Positions 24,956 to 32,458 of a DNA stretch of 61,823 bases are shown piece by piece. Both the position numbers and the translations under genes were made by a program. Origin of the DNA: Ruminococcus sp. (GTDB taxonomy: Bacteria; Bacillota_A; Clostridia; Oscillospirales; Ruminococcaceae); the NCBI RefSeq assembly GCF_016283395.1, contig NZ_JAEEMU010000051.1, forward strand, positions 1-61,823. The letters run 5' to 3'. Position 1 is the first letter of the stretch. Each line of letters starts with the position of its first letter. Under the pieces are notes generated by a model that was given only the letters and a program-made list of their open reading frames with translations, had not been told where the DNA came from and did not search any database.

Positions 24956-25961
24956 CAAAAAGACCTTGAAGATCGCCGAGCGAATATTTGAAAAGGGCGA
25001 TGAGATATTAGAGCAGCGTCAGAAAAAAGCAGCTAAGATACGTCATATCTCCTATGCAGTATCGGGACTTTGTGCGGTGCTGATAGTCTGCTTCGGCGTA
25101 TGGAAGATACTGCCGTCGATCAATAAGCCTGACAACAGCTTTGATGACTCTAATACTGTTATCACTACGGAAGCTCCGACTGATACTGTAACTACAGCTG
25201 CTCCGACAGCTGAAAATACAACTGTTACAGTGACTGCAAATGTGGTCACTACTATAAAAACTACTGCCAAAAGTACGGAAACAGCGGATGCTGTAACCGC
25301 AAAAACTTCGGTTCAAGGAACAACTGCTGTGAATAATACCGTTACTCGCAGGACTACAGCTAAGACGACTGAAAAAATAACACATACCACGGTATATAGC
25401 AATACTACGGAGGTTCCGATAGCGACTTCAACTACATCATGGTCGGGAGAAGAGATCGCCCATATGATCACATCGGTAGTAAATGAGAGCTTAGAAGATG
25501 GGTGGACTACTGTAAAAACTACGATTGCAGACATACCTGTAGGGCCTGTTACAACTAAAAAAACTTCCGCTAATTCCACTATAATCTCAACGGTAAGCAC
25601 TCGTGTGACAGAAGAACCTGTTATCAAGCCTGTTACTACTTCGACTTCGGTCATGCCAACCGATATCAATTCATTATTCAAGTTATACCCCGTAAGCGTA
25701 AGCCTTGATAATGTACGATATGATAAGGGTACTGCCGAAAGTAATCCAACAAGCGCAGTAGAAATCAAAATAGGAGATTTTATCCGCAAGGCAAGAGTAA
25801 CGATATATATTACAAATAAAAATAAAATAGTGCAGACAATGGAAGTTTATGAGATAAAAGGAAGAAGTTCCGAACAGGCTGTTGCTGTAAGGCTGAATGA
25901 TACCGATGAATATTTTGAATTCAGAAACTATAATTACAGAAAAGAAGATGACGGTTCATAG
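24942..25961 (+). CDS. Single-pass membrane protein with Thr-rich stalk, putative anti-sigma/sensor (cassette 3)
   Basis: A 339-aa protein coupled to the sigma gene by a 14-nt overlap. The N-terminal ~35 residues are cytoplasmic, highly charged and helical (KKTLKIAERIFEKGDEILEQ), with no zinc motif. One membrane helix follows (about 36-55, AVSGLCAVLIVCFGVW). A long Thr/Ser/Val stalk (about 65-235) would span the cell wall. The last ~90 residues form a domain shared with the cassette 4 partner (IGDFI..., VYEIKG...EQAVAVRLND, NYNYRKED). This topology matches RsgI-like extracellular sensors, but there is no RsgI N-terminal motif or carbohydrate-binding module I can recognise. Anti-sigma role inferred. 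Confidence 0.78.
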   Translation: MREYDKKTLKIAERIFEKGDEILEQRQKKAAKIRHISYAVSGLCAVLIVCFGVWKILPSINKPDNSFDDSNTVITTEAPTDTVTTAAPTAENTTVTVTANVVTTIKTTAKSTETADAVTAKTSVQGTTAVNNTVTRRTTAKTTEKITHTTVYSNTTEVPIATSTTSWSGEEIAHMITSVVNESLEDGWTTVKTTIADIPVGPVTTKKTSANSTIISTVSTRVTEEPVIKPVTTSTSVMPTDINSLFKLYPVSVSLDNVRYDKGTAESNPTSAVEIKIGDFIRKARVTIYITNKNKIVQTMEVYEIKGRSSEQAVAVRLNDTDEYFEFRNYNYRKEDDGS

Positions 25962-25964
25962 AAA

Positions 25965-25997
25965 CGAAAGCCCACTCATTCGAGTGGGCTTTTTGCT
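25965..25997. terminator. Bidirectional terminator between cassettes 3 and 4
   Basis: AAAGCCCACTC - ATTCG - GAGTGGGCTTTTT. Perfect stem; serves both convergent genes. Confidence 0.92.
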
Positions 25998-25999
25998 GT

Positions 26000-26935
26000 T
26001 CAGTTATCGTTTTTCTGATAGTTCGGATCGGTGAACAGGTAGTATCCTTCGGTAAAGCTGTATTCGTTTACCAGTCTTAAAGCAACGGCTTCTTCCATAT
26101 CCACATCTTTTATAGTGTATACACCCATTGATATTATTTGCCTTGTTCCGTCAGGGTGTATCATTTTTAATGATACCAAACTGATAAAGTCGCCTATCCT
26201 TTCGTTTTCTATAAGGGTGTTATGCTTTTCGTAGTCAACGTAAGTACCGTTCTTCTTTATTTCGATTGTGGCAGTTGAAGCAAGGAATATCTCGGTCATA
26301 GTATTCTTATTGGGCGGTGGATCGGTTATTCCTCCGGGTGGTGTTGTAACATCAGTTGTGACAGGTTCTGTGGTGACTACGAAAACTCCTGTTGTCGGCG
26401 ATACAGTCGTTACGTGGACTTTGCCTGTAGTTGATGTCTGGGCAGCAGTCGCAGTTGTTGACACTGGGGGAGAAACTGTCGTTAAAGCAGCTGTGGTTGT
26501 TGTAGCTTTTCTCGTTGTTACAGGAAGTGAAGTTGTTCTGTAAGGAATTGTCGTCCTTATAGGAACTGCCGCAGTAGCTTTTGCAGCAGTTGTTTTTGTC
26601 TCCGCAGCTTTTGTTGAAATAGAAGTTGTTTTTGCGGAAGAGGCTGTCGTTTCCGTCTTAGTTGCTGTCGTCAGTGGGGGAGTAGTCTGTGTGGATGTTA
26701 CTGTAGTTTCAGCTGTTGTCACGGTAGTTATAACTATATTGGTATCATCAAAGTTGTTTTTATTTTCGAGAGAAGGACGGAGTTTCCATACTCCGAAGCA
26801 GACCAGTACAGCGGCACAAAGTCCCGAAGCAGTCAGAGATACCCGTTTGATACGCATTGAACGTATACGCTTGCGTTCAAGAATGGCATCGACTTCCTTA
26901 GTGACTATTTCAGCCATTTCTTTATAGTCCATCAT
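26000..26935 (-). CDS. Single-pass membrane protein with Thr-rich stalk, putative anti-sigma/sensor (cassette 4)
   Basis: A 311-aa homologue of the cassette 3 partner with the same layout: a short charged cytoplasmic part (ITKEVDAILERKRIRSMRIKR-type), a membrane helix (about 31-50, SLTASGLCAAVLVCFGVW, almost the same sequence as in cassette 3), a Thr/Ala/Pro-rich stalk (about 65-215) and a ~95-residue outer domain with ERIGDFISLVSLK, GVYTIKDVDMEEAVALRL and DPNYQKND. The start overlaps the sigma stop by 14 nt, the same overlap as in cassette 3; an in-frame ATG one codon on is equally possible. No zinc-binding anti-sigma motif. Convergent with cassette 3 across a shared terminator, so cassettes 3 and 4 look like an inverted duplication. 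Confidence 0.78.
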   Translation of the reverse strand: MMDYKEMAEIVTKEVDAILERKRIRSMRIKRVSLTASGLCAAVLVCFGVWKLRPSLENKNNFDDTNIVITTVTTAETTVTSTQTTPPLTTATKTETTASSAKTTSISTKAAETKTTAAKATAAVPIRTTIPYRTTSLPVTTRKATTTTAALTTVSPPVSTTATAAQTSTTGKVHVTTVSPTTGVFVVTTEPVTTDVTTPPGGITDPPPNKNTMTEIFLASTATIEIKKNGTYVDYEKHNTLIENERIGDFISLVSLKMIHPDGTRQIISMGVYTIKDVDMEEAVALRLVNEYSFTEGYYLFTDPNYQKNDN

Positions 26936-27476
26936 ACGAATATCCCTCCTTTTCCAGTTGTTTTTTCAATGCGCCTTTGGCACGGTACAGCAGATCGATG
27001 ACCTGCTTTTTAGATTTCTTCATTATCTTTGCCGTTTCATCGTGATCGAAACCTTCTAAGTAAATAAGATACAATACCTGACTGTATTCAGGCTTTAGCC
27101 TGTTTATAGTTCTGCGCAGCCTGATCTTTTCCTCGTCACTAATATAGCTCTGCTCAATGCTTTCTTCACCTGAGATATCAGCTGCTTCTTCAAGTGGGAC
27201 TTCACGGCGTTTTGAACTCTTTCTTATATGATCGAGAGCAGTATGCCTTCCTATGGCATAGAGCCATGTCTTGAAAGCTCCCTCACCCTTGAATTTAGGC
27301 TGTTCGGAAAAAAGCTTGATAAATGTATCTATAGTCAGTTCTTCCGAAGTGTGGATATCACCGACTATACTGAAAAGGTAAAAAATAAGTCCATCTTTGT
27401 AATCGCGGATTATTTCTTCGATCGCTTTTTTATCTCCTGAGAGAAAACGGCTGTAACATTCAGCACCGTTTTTCAT
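26922..27476 (-). CDS. ECF-type RNA polymerase sigma factor (cassette 4)
   Basis: A 184-aa ECF sigma factor, similar along its whole length to that of cassette 3 (MKNGAECYSRFLSGDKKAIEEII; AFKTWLYAIGRHTALDHIRKSS; YSQVLYLIYLEGFDHDETAKIMKKSKKQVIDLLYRAKGALKKQL). Sigma2 is about residues 20-85, sigma4 about 120-175. The region 4 recognition helices differ (SERQIRNLLYRSK against SKKQVIDLLYRAK), in line with the different -35 blocks of their promoters. The ATG follows AAGGGAGAA. The same ECF promoter type lies upstream and is mirrored at the divergent dockerin gene. Confidence 0.93.
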   Translation of the reverse strand: MKNGAECYSRFLSGDKKAIEEIIRDYKDGLIFYLFSIVGDIHTSEELTIDTFIKLFSEQPKFKGEGAFKTWLYAIGRHTALDHIRKSSKRREVPLEEAADISGEESIEQSYISDEEKIRLRRTINRLKPEYSQVLYLIYLEGFDHDETAKIMKKSKKQVIDLLYRAKGALKKQLEKEGYSYDGL

Positions 27477-27538
27477 AGTATTCTCCCTTCAAAAAATGAT
27501 CGTGAAATTCAACTGTGTATACATTTCTTCTATTAATT

Positions 27539-27566
27539 AGTCGTATAAAAAGCTGTCAAAATCGCA
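27539..27566 (-). promoter_or_regulatory. Predicted autoregulated ECF promoter of cassette 4
   Basis: Minus strand: TGCGATTT (27566-27559), 15 nt, CGACT (27543-27539) followed by AATTAAT. Confidence 0.75.
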
Positions 27567-27674
27567 TACCTGTAAAAGGAATTTTGAGATTTGTAATATA
27601 TGTACAATAACAAAGCTGTCGGTATGGTTATTATAACATAATTTTCGCAGCTTGAAAAGTTTTTTTGAAAAAAC

Positions 27675-27702
27675 TGCGATTTGGGATATGAAAGCTGCGA
27701 CT
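27675..27702 (+). promoter_or_regulatory. Predicted ECF promoter of the dockerin gene at 27799
   Basis: TGCGATTT 27675-27682, 15 nt, CGACT 27698-27702 followed by AATTAGT. Same -35 and -10 cores and spacing as the divergent cassette 4 promoter. Confidence 0.75.
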
Positions 27703-27727
27703 AATTAGTGAAAAGGCAAATAAGTAC

Positions 27728-27774
27728 ATCGGATACATTCAAAACATTCTTATCCGATAGCGTAAAATTTTACG
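27728..27774 (+). promoter_or_regulatory. Leader hairpin and palindrome in the 5' UTR of the dockerin gene
   Basis: ATCGGATA (27728-27735) pairs with TATCCGAT (27751-27758) around a 15-nt loop. A perfect 14-nt palindrome CGTAAAATTTTACG (27761-27774) follows, ending 10 nt before the ribosome site AAAGGAGG. Could affect mRNA stability, translation or bind a regulator; function unknown. Confidence 0.5.
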
Positions 27775-27798
27775 ACACTTTTTAAAGGAGGTCTTAGT

Positions 27799-29379
27799 AT
27801 GAAAAAAATGATCAATATTTTGCTGACAGCTTCAATGCTGGCAAGCTGTATAACTGTTCCATTTACTGCTTTTGCAGCTGAACAGCAGACTGTTGCAGTT
27901 CAGACGAGTGAAGCGGAGGAGAACATCAGGATTTCAGAGGAACTGAAAAAAGACATTGATGCAGGACTTGAAAAGATAGACGTAATGATGTGGTGTACAT
28001 TCAAGATCGATTATTCTATAATTATTCCAAGGGTAAACAAAGCCACTGAGGAATATAAAACCACACTGGATGCATCAGTATATTCAGAAGAAGAGATCAA
28101 CGAAATGGTTGGGGCTTATAAAAATGATCTTTCACAGAAGAAGTATGAGGAAGCTTATGCTGCTAAAACAAAAGAAGTCTGCGATTTTATAGGAATTGAC
28201 GTTTCAGAGGCGAACTTTACAGGAACAGCTCTGAGATGCTCATTAACTCCCGAGCAGATATACAAGATAGCAGGTACAGACCGTATCAAGGGAAGTGTCA
28301 TAAAGCAGTCTGAATATGTATCAGCCGAGGAGTTAGGATATACAGCTGTCGATGCTACCGACTCTGATATCACATTCGATGACATCAGAGGAATGTCACT
28401 TGATGAATTCAAGGCTCTGTTTGCCGAAAATGAAATGACAGATGGTATGAAATACAGGTTATGGTCAAAAGATGATATGGCACAAATGAATAAGATCGGA
28501 AGAGTATGGGTTCTTCTTGAAGCTAATCCGTTCCCTGTATCAAATGAAGCTCTTGCAGAAGATTACAAGGTATGCTGGGAAGATGACAAGATCATCGAAG
28601 AAATGGGACTTCCGACAGATATGTTTGCAATAAAACAGAGAGGAATAAAACAGAGAGGAGCTTTAACTGTAGATAAAGGCGAAGGTTACACTAAGTACTG
28701 TGCTTTTGAGATCATACCTATAACAGCTCAGGCGGATAATAGTATGTATGCGGCTTGGAACTATGTTCAGTTCAATGAATATTTTGCAGGCTTCTACTAC
28801 GATTACATAGCTTGTTCTGATCCGCCGAAAGAAAATAATGATACACAGGTAACAACAACTACAACACTTCCTGAAGATGTACCTATAACAACAACTACAA
28901 CAGTCTCTGCTGAAGTACAGGAAGCAATGGATAAGCTGAACAAGTATATTGAGGACAATGGTCTTGATGCAAAGTGCCTGACAAGTGCAGAGTATCCAAG
29001 CTACTATCCGCCTCTCATTATTGAATATGTAGTTGAAAATGTAACGACTGACCAGAAGAAGCAGATGCTGGAATTTGCTGAGCAGAATGGTATCAGCCAT
29101 GAGCTCTTCACCCTCGTACACATTATCAACGGCGAAAAGGTATACTGGGAGTATGCTACTGTTAATGTAAAAGGCGACGCAAACTGTGACGGTGAGCGTG
29201 ATATGTCAGACGTAGTACTTATCATGCAGGCACTTGCAAATCCTAATAAATACGGCGAAAACGGTACAGCAGAGCTTCACCTGACAGCACAGGGCAAGGC
29301 AAATGCTGACATGGACGGCGACGGACTGACAGTGGGCGATGCTCAGGCTATACAGAAGATACTGCTTGAAATAAACTGA
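27799..29379 (+). CDS. Secreted dockerin protein (predicted target of cassette 4 sigma)
   Basis: A 526-aa exported protein. Signal peptide MKKMINILLTASMLASCITVPFTAFA. Residues about 30-345 form an unrecognised region with amphipathic helices (EELKKDIDAGLEKIDVMMW, EEINEMVGAYKNDLSQKKYEEAY). A Thr-rich linker lies at about 350-372, a small domain at about 375-455, and a C-terminal type I dockerin at about 459-526 with loops GDANCDGERDMSD and ADMDGDGLTVGD. A perfect 15-bp tandem repeat (28629-28658) duplicates five residues (IKQRG). The dockerin closely resembles that of the 22450-24159 protein, including the LANPxKYG linker. It is transcribed divergently from the cassette 4 sigma gene and shares its promoter type. 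Confidence 0.82.
   Translation: MKKMINILLTASMLASCITVPFTAFAAEQQTVAVQTSEAEENIRISEELKKDIDAGLEKIDVMMWCTFKIDYSIIIPRVNKATEEYKTTLDASVYSEEEINEMVGAYKNDLSQKKYEEAYAAKTKEVCDFIGIDVSEANFTGTALRCSLTPEQIYKIAGTDRIKGSVIKQSEYVSAEELGYTAVDATDSDITFDDIRGMSLDEFKALFAENEMTDGMKYRLWSKDDMAQMNKIGRVWVLLEANPFPVSNEALAEDYKVCWEDDKIIEEMGLPTDMFAIKQRGIKQRGALTVDKGEGYTKYCAFEIIPITAQADNSMYAAWNYVQFNEYFAGFYYDYIACSDPPKENNDTQVTTTTTLPEDVPITTTTTVSAEVQEAMDKLNKYIEDNGLDAKCLTSAEYPSYYPPLIIEYVVENVTTDQKKQMLEFAEQNGISHELFTLVHIINGEKVYWEYATVNVKGDANCDGERDMSDVVLIMQALANPNKYGENGTAELHLTAQGKANADMDGDGLTVGDAQAIQKILLEIN
28629..28658 (+). repeat. Perfect 15-bp tandem repeat inside the dockerin gene
   Basis: AATAAAACAGAGAGG occurs twice back to back (28629-28643 and 28644-28658) and is in frame. 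A likely recent slippage event. Confidence 0.9.
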
Positions 29380-29412
29380 ATACTTATATGATAATTAATT
29401 GTATGTAACGAA

Positions 29413-29442
29413 AAATGCCCCTGCACATCAAGTGCAGGGGCA
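29413..29442 (-). terminator. Terminator hairpin (far terminator of tRNA transcript)
   Basis: ATGCCCCTGCAC - ATCAA - GTGCAGGGGCAT; on the minus strand it is followed by TTTTTCG. It also lies 34 nt after the dockerin stop and could act on that mRNA. Confidence 0.75.
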
Positions 29443-29449
29443 TAAAAAT

Positions 29450-29476
29450 TAAAAAAACGTCGATTGATCGACGTCT
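29450..29476 (-). terminator. Terminator hairpin downstream of tRNA-Leu
   Basis: ACGTCGAT - TG - ATCGACGT (29457-29474), with a run of seven T on the minus strand. The 29477-29595 stretch between it and the tRNA shows only short GC-rich direct repeats. Confidence 0.8.
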
Positions 29477-29595
29477 ATATGTTAATTGTACAGAATGGAT
29501 AATAGTGCCGTAAGCGATGTGCGAGTAAGGAACATAAAAAATGAGCGAGCTTGCGAGCGACAACGCGTCTGCGGTCAAGCTGGCTCAGCTTGTAG

Positions 29596-29679
29596 TGCCG
29601 CTGACCGGACTTGAACCGGTACGATATTGCTACCGAGGGATTTTAAGTCCCTTGTGTCTGCCAATTCCACCACAGCGGC
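29596..29679 (-). tRNA. tRNA-Leu (anticodon UAA)
   Basis: The minus strand gives a class II tRNA of 84 nt. Acceptor GCCGCTG pairs with CAGCGGC, discriminator A; the D arm contains TGGTGGAATTGGCAGACAC; the anticodon loop is ACTTAAAAT within GGGACT/ATCCCT, reading UAA; a short variable arm (CGGTAGCAATATCG) and T arm GGTTCAAGTCC follow. CCA is not encoded. Confidence 0.96.
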
Positions 29680-29719
29680 ATAATATGAAGCGGTATACTT
29701 TTGATGATATACCGCCTTT

Positions 29720-29796
29720 TGGTCGAGGTGACAGGATTTGAACCTGCGGCCCCTACGTCCCGAACGTAGTACTCTACCAAACTGAGCCACACCTCG
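29720..29796 (-). tRNA. tRNA-Pro (anticodon CGG), CCA encoded
   Basis: The minus strand folds as CGAGGTG/CACCTCG acceptor, D arm TGGCTCAGTTTGGTAGAGT, anticodon stem TACGT/ACGTA with loop TCGGG reading CGG, and T arm GCAGGTTCAAATCCTGT. Discriminator A followed by an encoded CCA at 29722-29720. It is co-transcribed with tRNA-Leu 40 nt downstream. Confidence 0.96.
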
Positions 29797-29808
29797 GACA
29801 GTATTAAT

Positions 29809-29837
29809 ATTATACCTCAAATGAGCGGCGATGTCAA
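29809..29837 (-). promoter_or_regulatory. Promoter of the tRNA-Pro/tRNA-Leu unit
   Basis: Minus strand TTGACA (29837-29832), 17 nt, TATAAT (29814-29809). Perfect consensus. Confidence 0.88.
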
Positions 29838-29889
29838 GTAAAAATATCAATAAAATAATAATTTTATTTTTTTACAATATCATTGCGAT

Positions 29890-29919
29890 AAAAAGAGCAG
29901 CCTGTAAGCTGCTCTTTGC
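29890..29919 (-). terminator. Terminator of the clostripain-like gene
   Basis: AAAGAGCAGC - CTGTAA - GCTGCTCTTT, followed on the minus strand by TTATCG; directly after the stop codon. Confidence 0.85.
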
Positions 29920-29922
29920 GTT

Positions 29923-32298
29923 TTATTTGATAACGATAGGCTCTGACCAGTAATCCTGATTGTAAATATCAGAGAAACGATAGAGGATATGGCACGCGCC
30001 TGATCCTACGTCTGTATTACTAATTGTCATATTGTCTGAAACTGTTACCTGCTCGCCGATCATGTAGCTGTCCTGATAATTCATATCGTAATCATAGTAA
30101 TCACAGATGAAATCAAGCTTGTCGCCAACACTGAGCTCTGTAAGGTTCTTTGCTACAGCGTTTGTTTCACCGTTAACATAGTCTGTTGAAGCTCCTGCGA
30201 TAAAGCCGTTTGGATTAGCGTTATTGAATACGATTATGAGATTTACACGCTCACCATTGAGTAAAGCAGGTACATAACCTGTAATGATAGTATCATCACC
30301 GCTGTTTGTTGTATCGGTGTGATAGTATGCTACAACGTTTCCGTTGATAGAGAGCCAGTTCTTTTCTGTATCAGCTATAAGGTCGCCCTCTTCTGTCCAG
30401 TCGTAGATGTTGTCGAGTCCAAGGTCGATGTAACCCTGACCGTCATCGTAGAACATATTAAGGTCGAGCTTGTGAACCATTTCCCACTGATTGTCAGCAA
30501 GCTTCATGGTATAAGAATCGTTCTGCTTTTCCCATGTGAGCTTTGATGCGTCAAAGTAGTGAGTTGAAAGGTACTCTGCTGTGTCGTCAACATCAGTATC
30601 CTTCATGAATTCTGTGTTGGTGCTGTCAAGACCTGCTATGCTTCTTCCGCCGCCAAGGAAACTGGAGAGAAGTGAACCGATCATATCAGAGCTGCCTGAT
30701 GAACCTGATGAACCGCCCAGACCGAAGAGTGAACTGAGTGCTGAACCTGTGCCGCCTGCTGCGACCTGTCCGCCTGTTTCAAGCTTAGCAAACTGCTTGA
30801 TACACTTTGAATACTCAGAGTCCATACCGATCTGATTGTATGTATTGCAGGCTGTATCGACATATGATGTACGCTGATAAGGGAAGTAGATAGATACTCC
30901 GTATGCGTTAGTCATGTTTGTAGATGTACGGTTGTACTTGACTGCCTTTTTCAGAGTTTCAGCAAGTGCCTTACCCTCTGGAGTTCCTACGTTTTCTGCA
31001 AGGTTTACAAGGTCTACCTGATCTATGCGTGTGCTTTCGGCAAACTCACGGGTAGAATATCTTGCGTTTGAGATATCCTTGTACTCGTCGTTTGAGATCT
31101 TTGTGCTCACAGACTTTGCAAAAGCATTGAGATCCTTTGGTACTGTGTTTGAGAATTCAGCAAGGTCGATAACAGAAAGAGTAGTCTTCTGACCTCTGCA
31201 CTTCTTTGCACACTCGGAAACGAAATCGTCTACGATATTCTTGCCAATGTCAAGTGTTGCCATGGAAGTATTGCTGCCAAGCTTTGTGAGCCAGTTTGTG
31301 TAGTACCAGCCGATACCCGGCTCTGTTTCCTCAGATGCGATAAGGTAATCAGCGTGTTCGTTGAGCATGAGTGCAGTTTCTGCAGTTGCCATAAGGCAAG
31401 CGTCAAAGCCAACGAAGTCGAACTTAACTCCGCCGCTCTTTAGTGCCTGATTAACACCTGCAAGGCTCATTGAACCGCTGCTCTTGTTCTTCTCATCGTA
31501 GCCGTAGCCTGTAACTGATCCGCCGCCGTGATCCCAGAGGATAAGCTCGTTTCTGTTAGCAGGGAATTTCTTTGAGCAGTACTGTATGAATGATGCAAGG
31601 TTGTTAGGATCAGTCATTGCCTTAGAGCCTTCATCATCGGAAAGCCTCATGACCTGTCCGTTCTTTATCTGATAAATCTGGTTGACTTTATTGCTTATAC
31701 CTGTTGACTTCCATTTTGAGCAGCCGCCTGTGTACACGATAACGTTTACGTTGTCACCGTAGGAAGCACTTGCCATTTCCTGCATATCGGAAGAAGCCAT
31801 ACCGTATTTTGATTCAAGGTCGGTACCGCACATATATATCATTATAGTTACAACGTCCTCGTTGTTGCCCTTGATAACTGTGCGCTTCTCTCTTGAACCT
31901 GTTGCAACAGATGTATCTACTGCGGTATCGCTTGTAGCACTTCCTGTGGCTGTATCTTCAGTGCTGAAATCAAAGCCTGATGGTGCTGAACCGCCGCCTA
32001 AGAGTGAGCCGAGGAGATTTCCGGCTCCGCCTGAACCGCCGCTGTTGCTGCCGCCTCCGCCGCCTGCACCGCTGCCCATAAATTTAAATAAAAGGAAACC
32101 GATTATAAGGAGCGTCATTATTCCGCCGCCGCCGGCAGCTGCTCTCTTTACGCCGCCACCGCCGCCTGTTGATCCGCCTGAATAGCTTCCCGAACCGACA
32201 GGACCTGTGCCAAGTCCGTCGCCGCGTCTATGTGCTCCATTTCCGCCGGATGTGACGTTTTTACGTCTGTTCTGCGGTCTGTTTTGTCTTGGATCCAT
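29923..32298 (-). CDS. Clostripain-family (C11) cysteine peptidase-like membrane protein
   Basis: A 791-aa protein. The N-terminus is basic and Gly-rich (about 1-55), followed by a membrane helix at about 58-76 (GIMTLLIIGFLLFKFMG) and another low-complexity Gly/Ser stretch, so it is probably a type II anchored protein with the peptidase outside. The catalytic domain spans about 145-500. The His of the dyad is in LILWDHGGGSVTGYGYD (about residue 255) and the Cys in FVGFDACLMATAETA (about residue 300). A second Gly/Ser-rich linker (about 525-560) precedes a C-terminal beta-rich domain of ~220 residues. C11 peptidases usually cleave after Arg or Lys. Length is large for the family because of the linkers and tail. 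Own promoter and terminator. Confidence 0.88.
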   Translation of the reverse strand: MDPRQNRPQNRRKNVTSGGNGAHRRGDGLGTGPVGSGSYSGGSTGGGGGVKRAAAGGGGIMTLLIIGFLLFKFMGSGAGGGGGSNSGGSGGAGNLLGSLLGGGSAPSGFDFSTEDTATGSATSDTAVDTSVATGSREKRTVIKGNNEDVVTIMIYMCGTDLESKYGMASSDMQEMASASYGDNVNVIVYTGGCSKWKSTGISNKVNQIYQIKNGQVMRLSDDEGSKAMTDPNNLASFIQYCSKKFPANRNELILWDHGGGSVTGYGYDEKNKSSGSMSLAGVNQALKSGGVKFDFVGFDACLMATAETALMLNEHADYLIASEETEPGIGWYYTNWLTKLGSNTSMATLDIGKNIVDDFVSECAKKCRGQKTTLSVIDLAEFSNTVPKDLNAFAKSVSTKISNDEYKDISNARYSTREFAESTRIDQVDLVNLAENVGTPEGKALAETLKKAVKYNRTSTNMTNAYGVSIYFPYQRTSYVDTACNTYNQIGMDSEYSKCIKQFAKLETGGQVAAGGTGSALSSLFGLGGSSGSSGSSDMIGSLLSSFLGGGRSIAGLDSTNTEFMKDTDVDDTAEYLSTHYFDASKLTWEKQNDSYTMKLADNQWEMVHKLDLNMFYDDGQGYIDLGLDNIYDWTEEGDLIADTEKNWLSINGNVVAYYHTDTTNSGDDTIITGYVPALLNGERVNLIIVFNNANPNGFIAGASTDYVNGETNAVAKNLTELSVGDKLDFICDYYDYDMNYQDSYMIGEQVTVSDNMTISNTDVGSGACHILYRFSDIYNQDYWSEPIVIK

Positions 32299-32327
32299 AT
32301 TAACCTCCGTAATTTTTTCTCTTTAGC

Positions 32328-32342
32328 AGGTCAAATAGACCT
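32328..32342 (-). promoter_or_regulatory. Inverted repeat near the clostripain-like gene's transcription start
   Basis: AGGTC - AAATA - GACCT lies about 10 nt downstream of the -10 box and could be an operator. Short, so chance is possible. Confidence 0.35.
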
Positions 32343-32352
32343 ACTTATTAAT

Positions 32353-32381
32353 ATTTTACACACTTTCACATAGAATGTCAA
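32353..32381 (-). promoter_or_regulatory. Sigma-A promoter of the clostripain-like gene
   Basis: Minus strand TTGACA (32381-32376), 17 nt, TAAAAT (32358-32353). Confidence 0.75.
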
Positions 32382-32409
32382 GTTAAAATGAATTATTTGT
32401 ATTTTGTAA

Positions 32410-32450
32410 AAAATAAGCGCAGCGGCAAGTTTATGGCTTGCAACTGCGCT
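32410..32450 (-). terminator. Terminator of the GH43 gene
   Basis: AGCGCAG..GCAAG - TTTATG - ..CTTGC..CTGCGCT, a long hairpin with two mismatched bases; the minus strand continues with TTATTTTTTAC. Confidence 0.8.
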
Positions 32451-32458
32451 GAGATCGG

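Noticed and set aside
25140..25640. Repetitive ACT/ACA-rich stretch, considered as a CRISPR-like or DNA repeat array
   Set aside because: It encodes the Thr-rich stalk of the cassette 3 sensor; there are no regular repeat and spacer units. The same holds for 26340-26740.
29577..29591. AAGCTG-GCT-CAGCTT hairpin directly after tRNA-Leu as its terminator
   Set aside because: The minus strand has no T-run after it; the T-run hairpin at 29457-29474 fits better.
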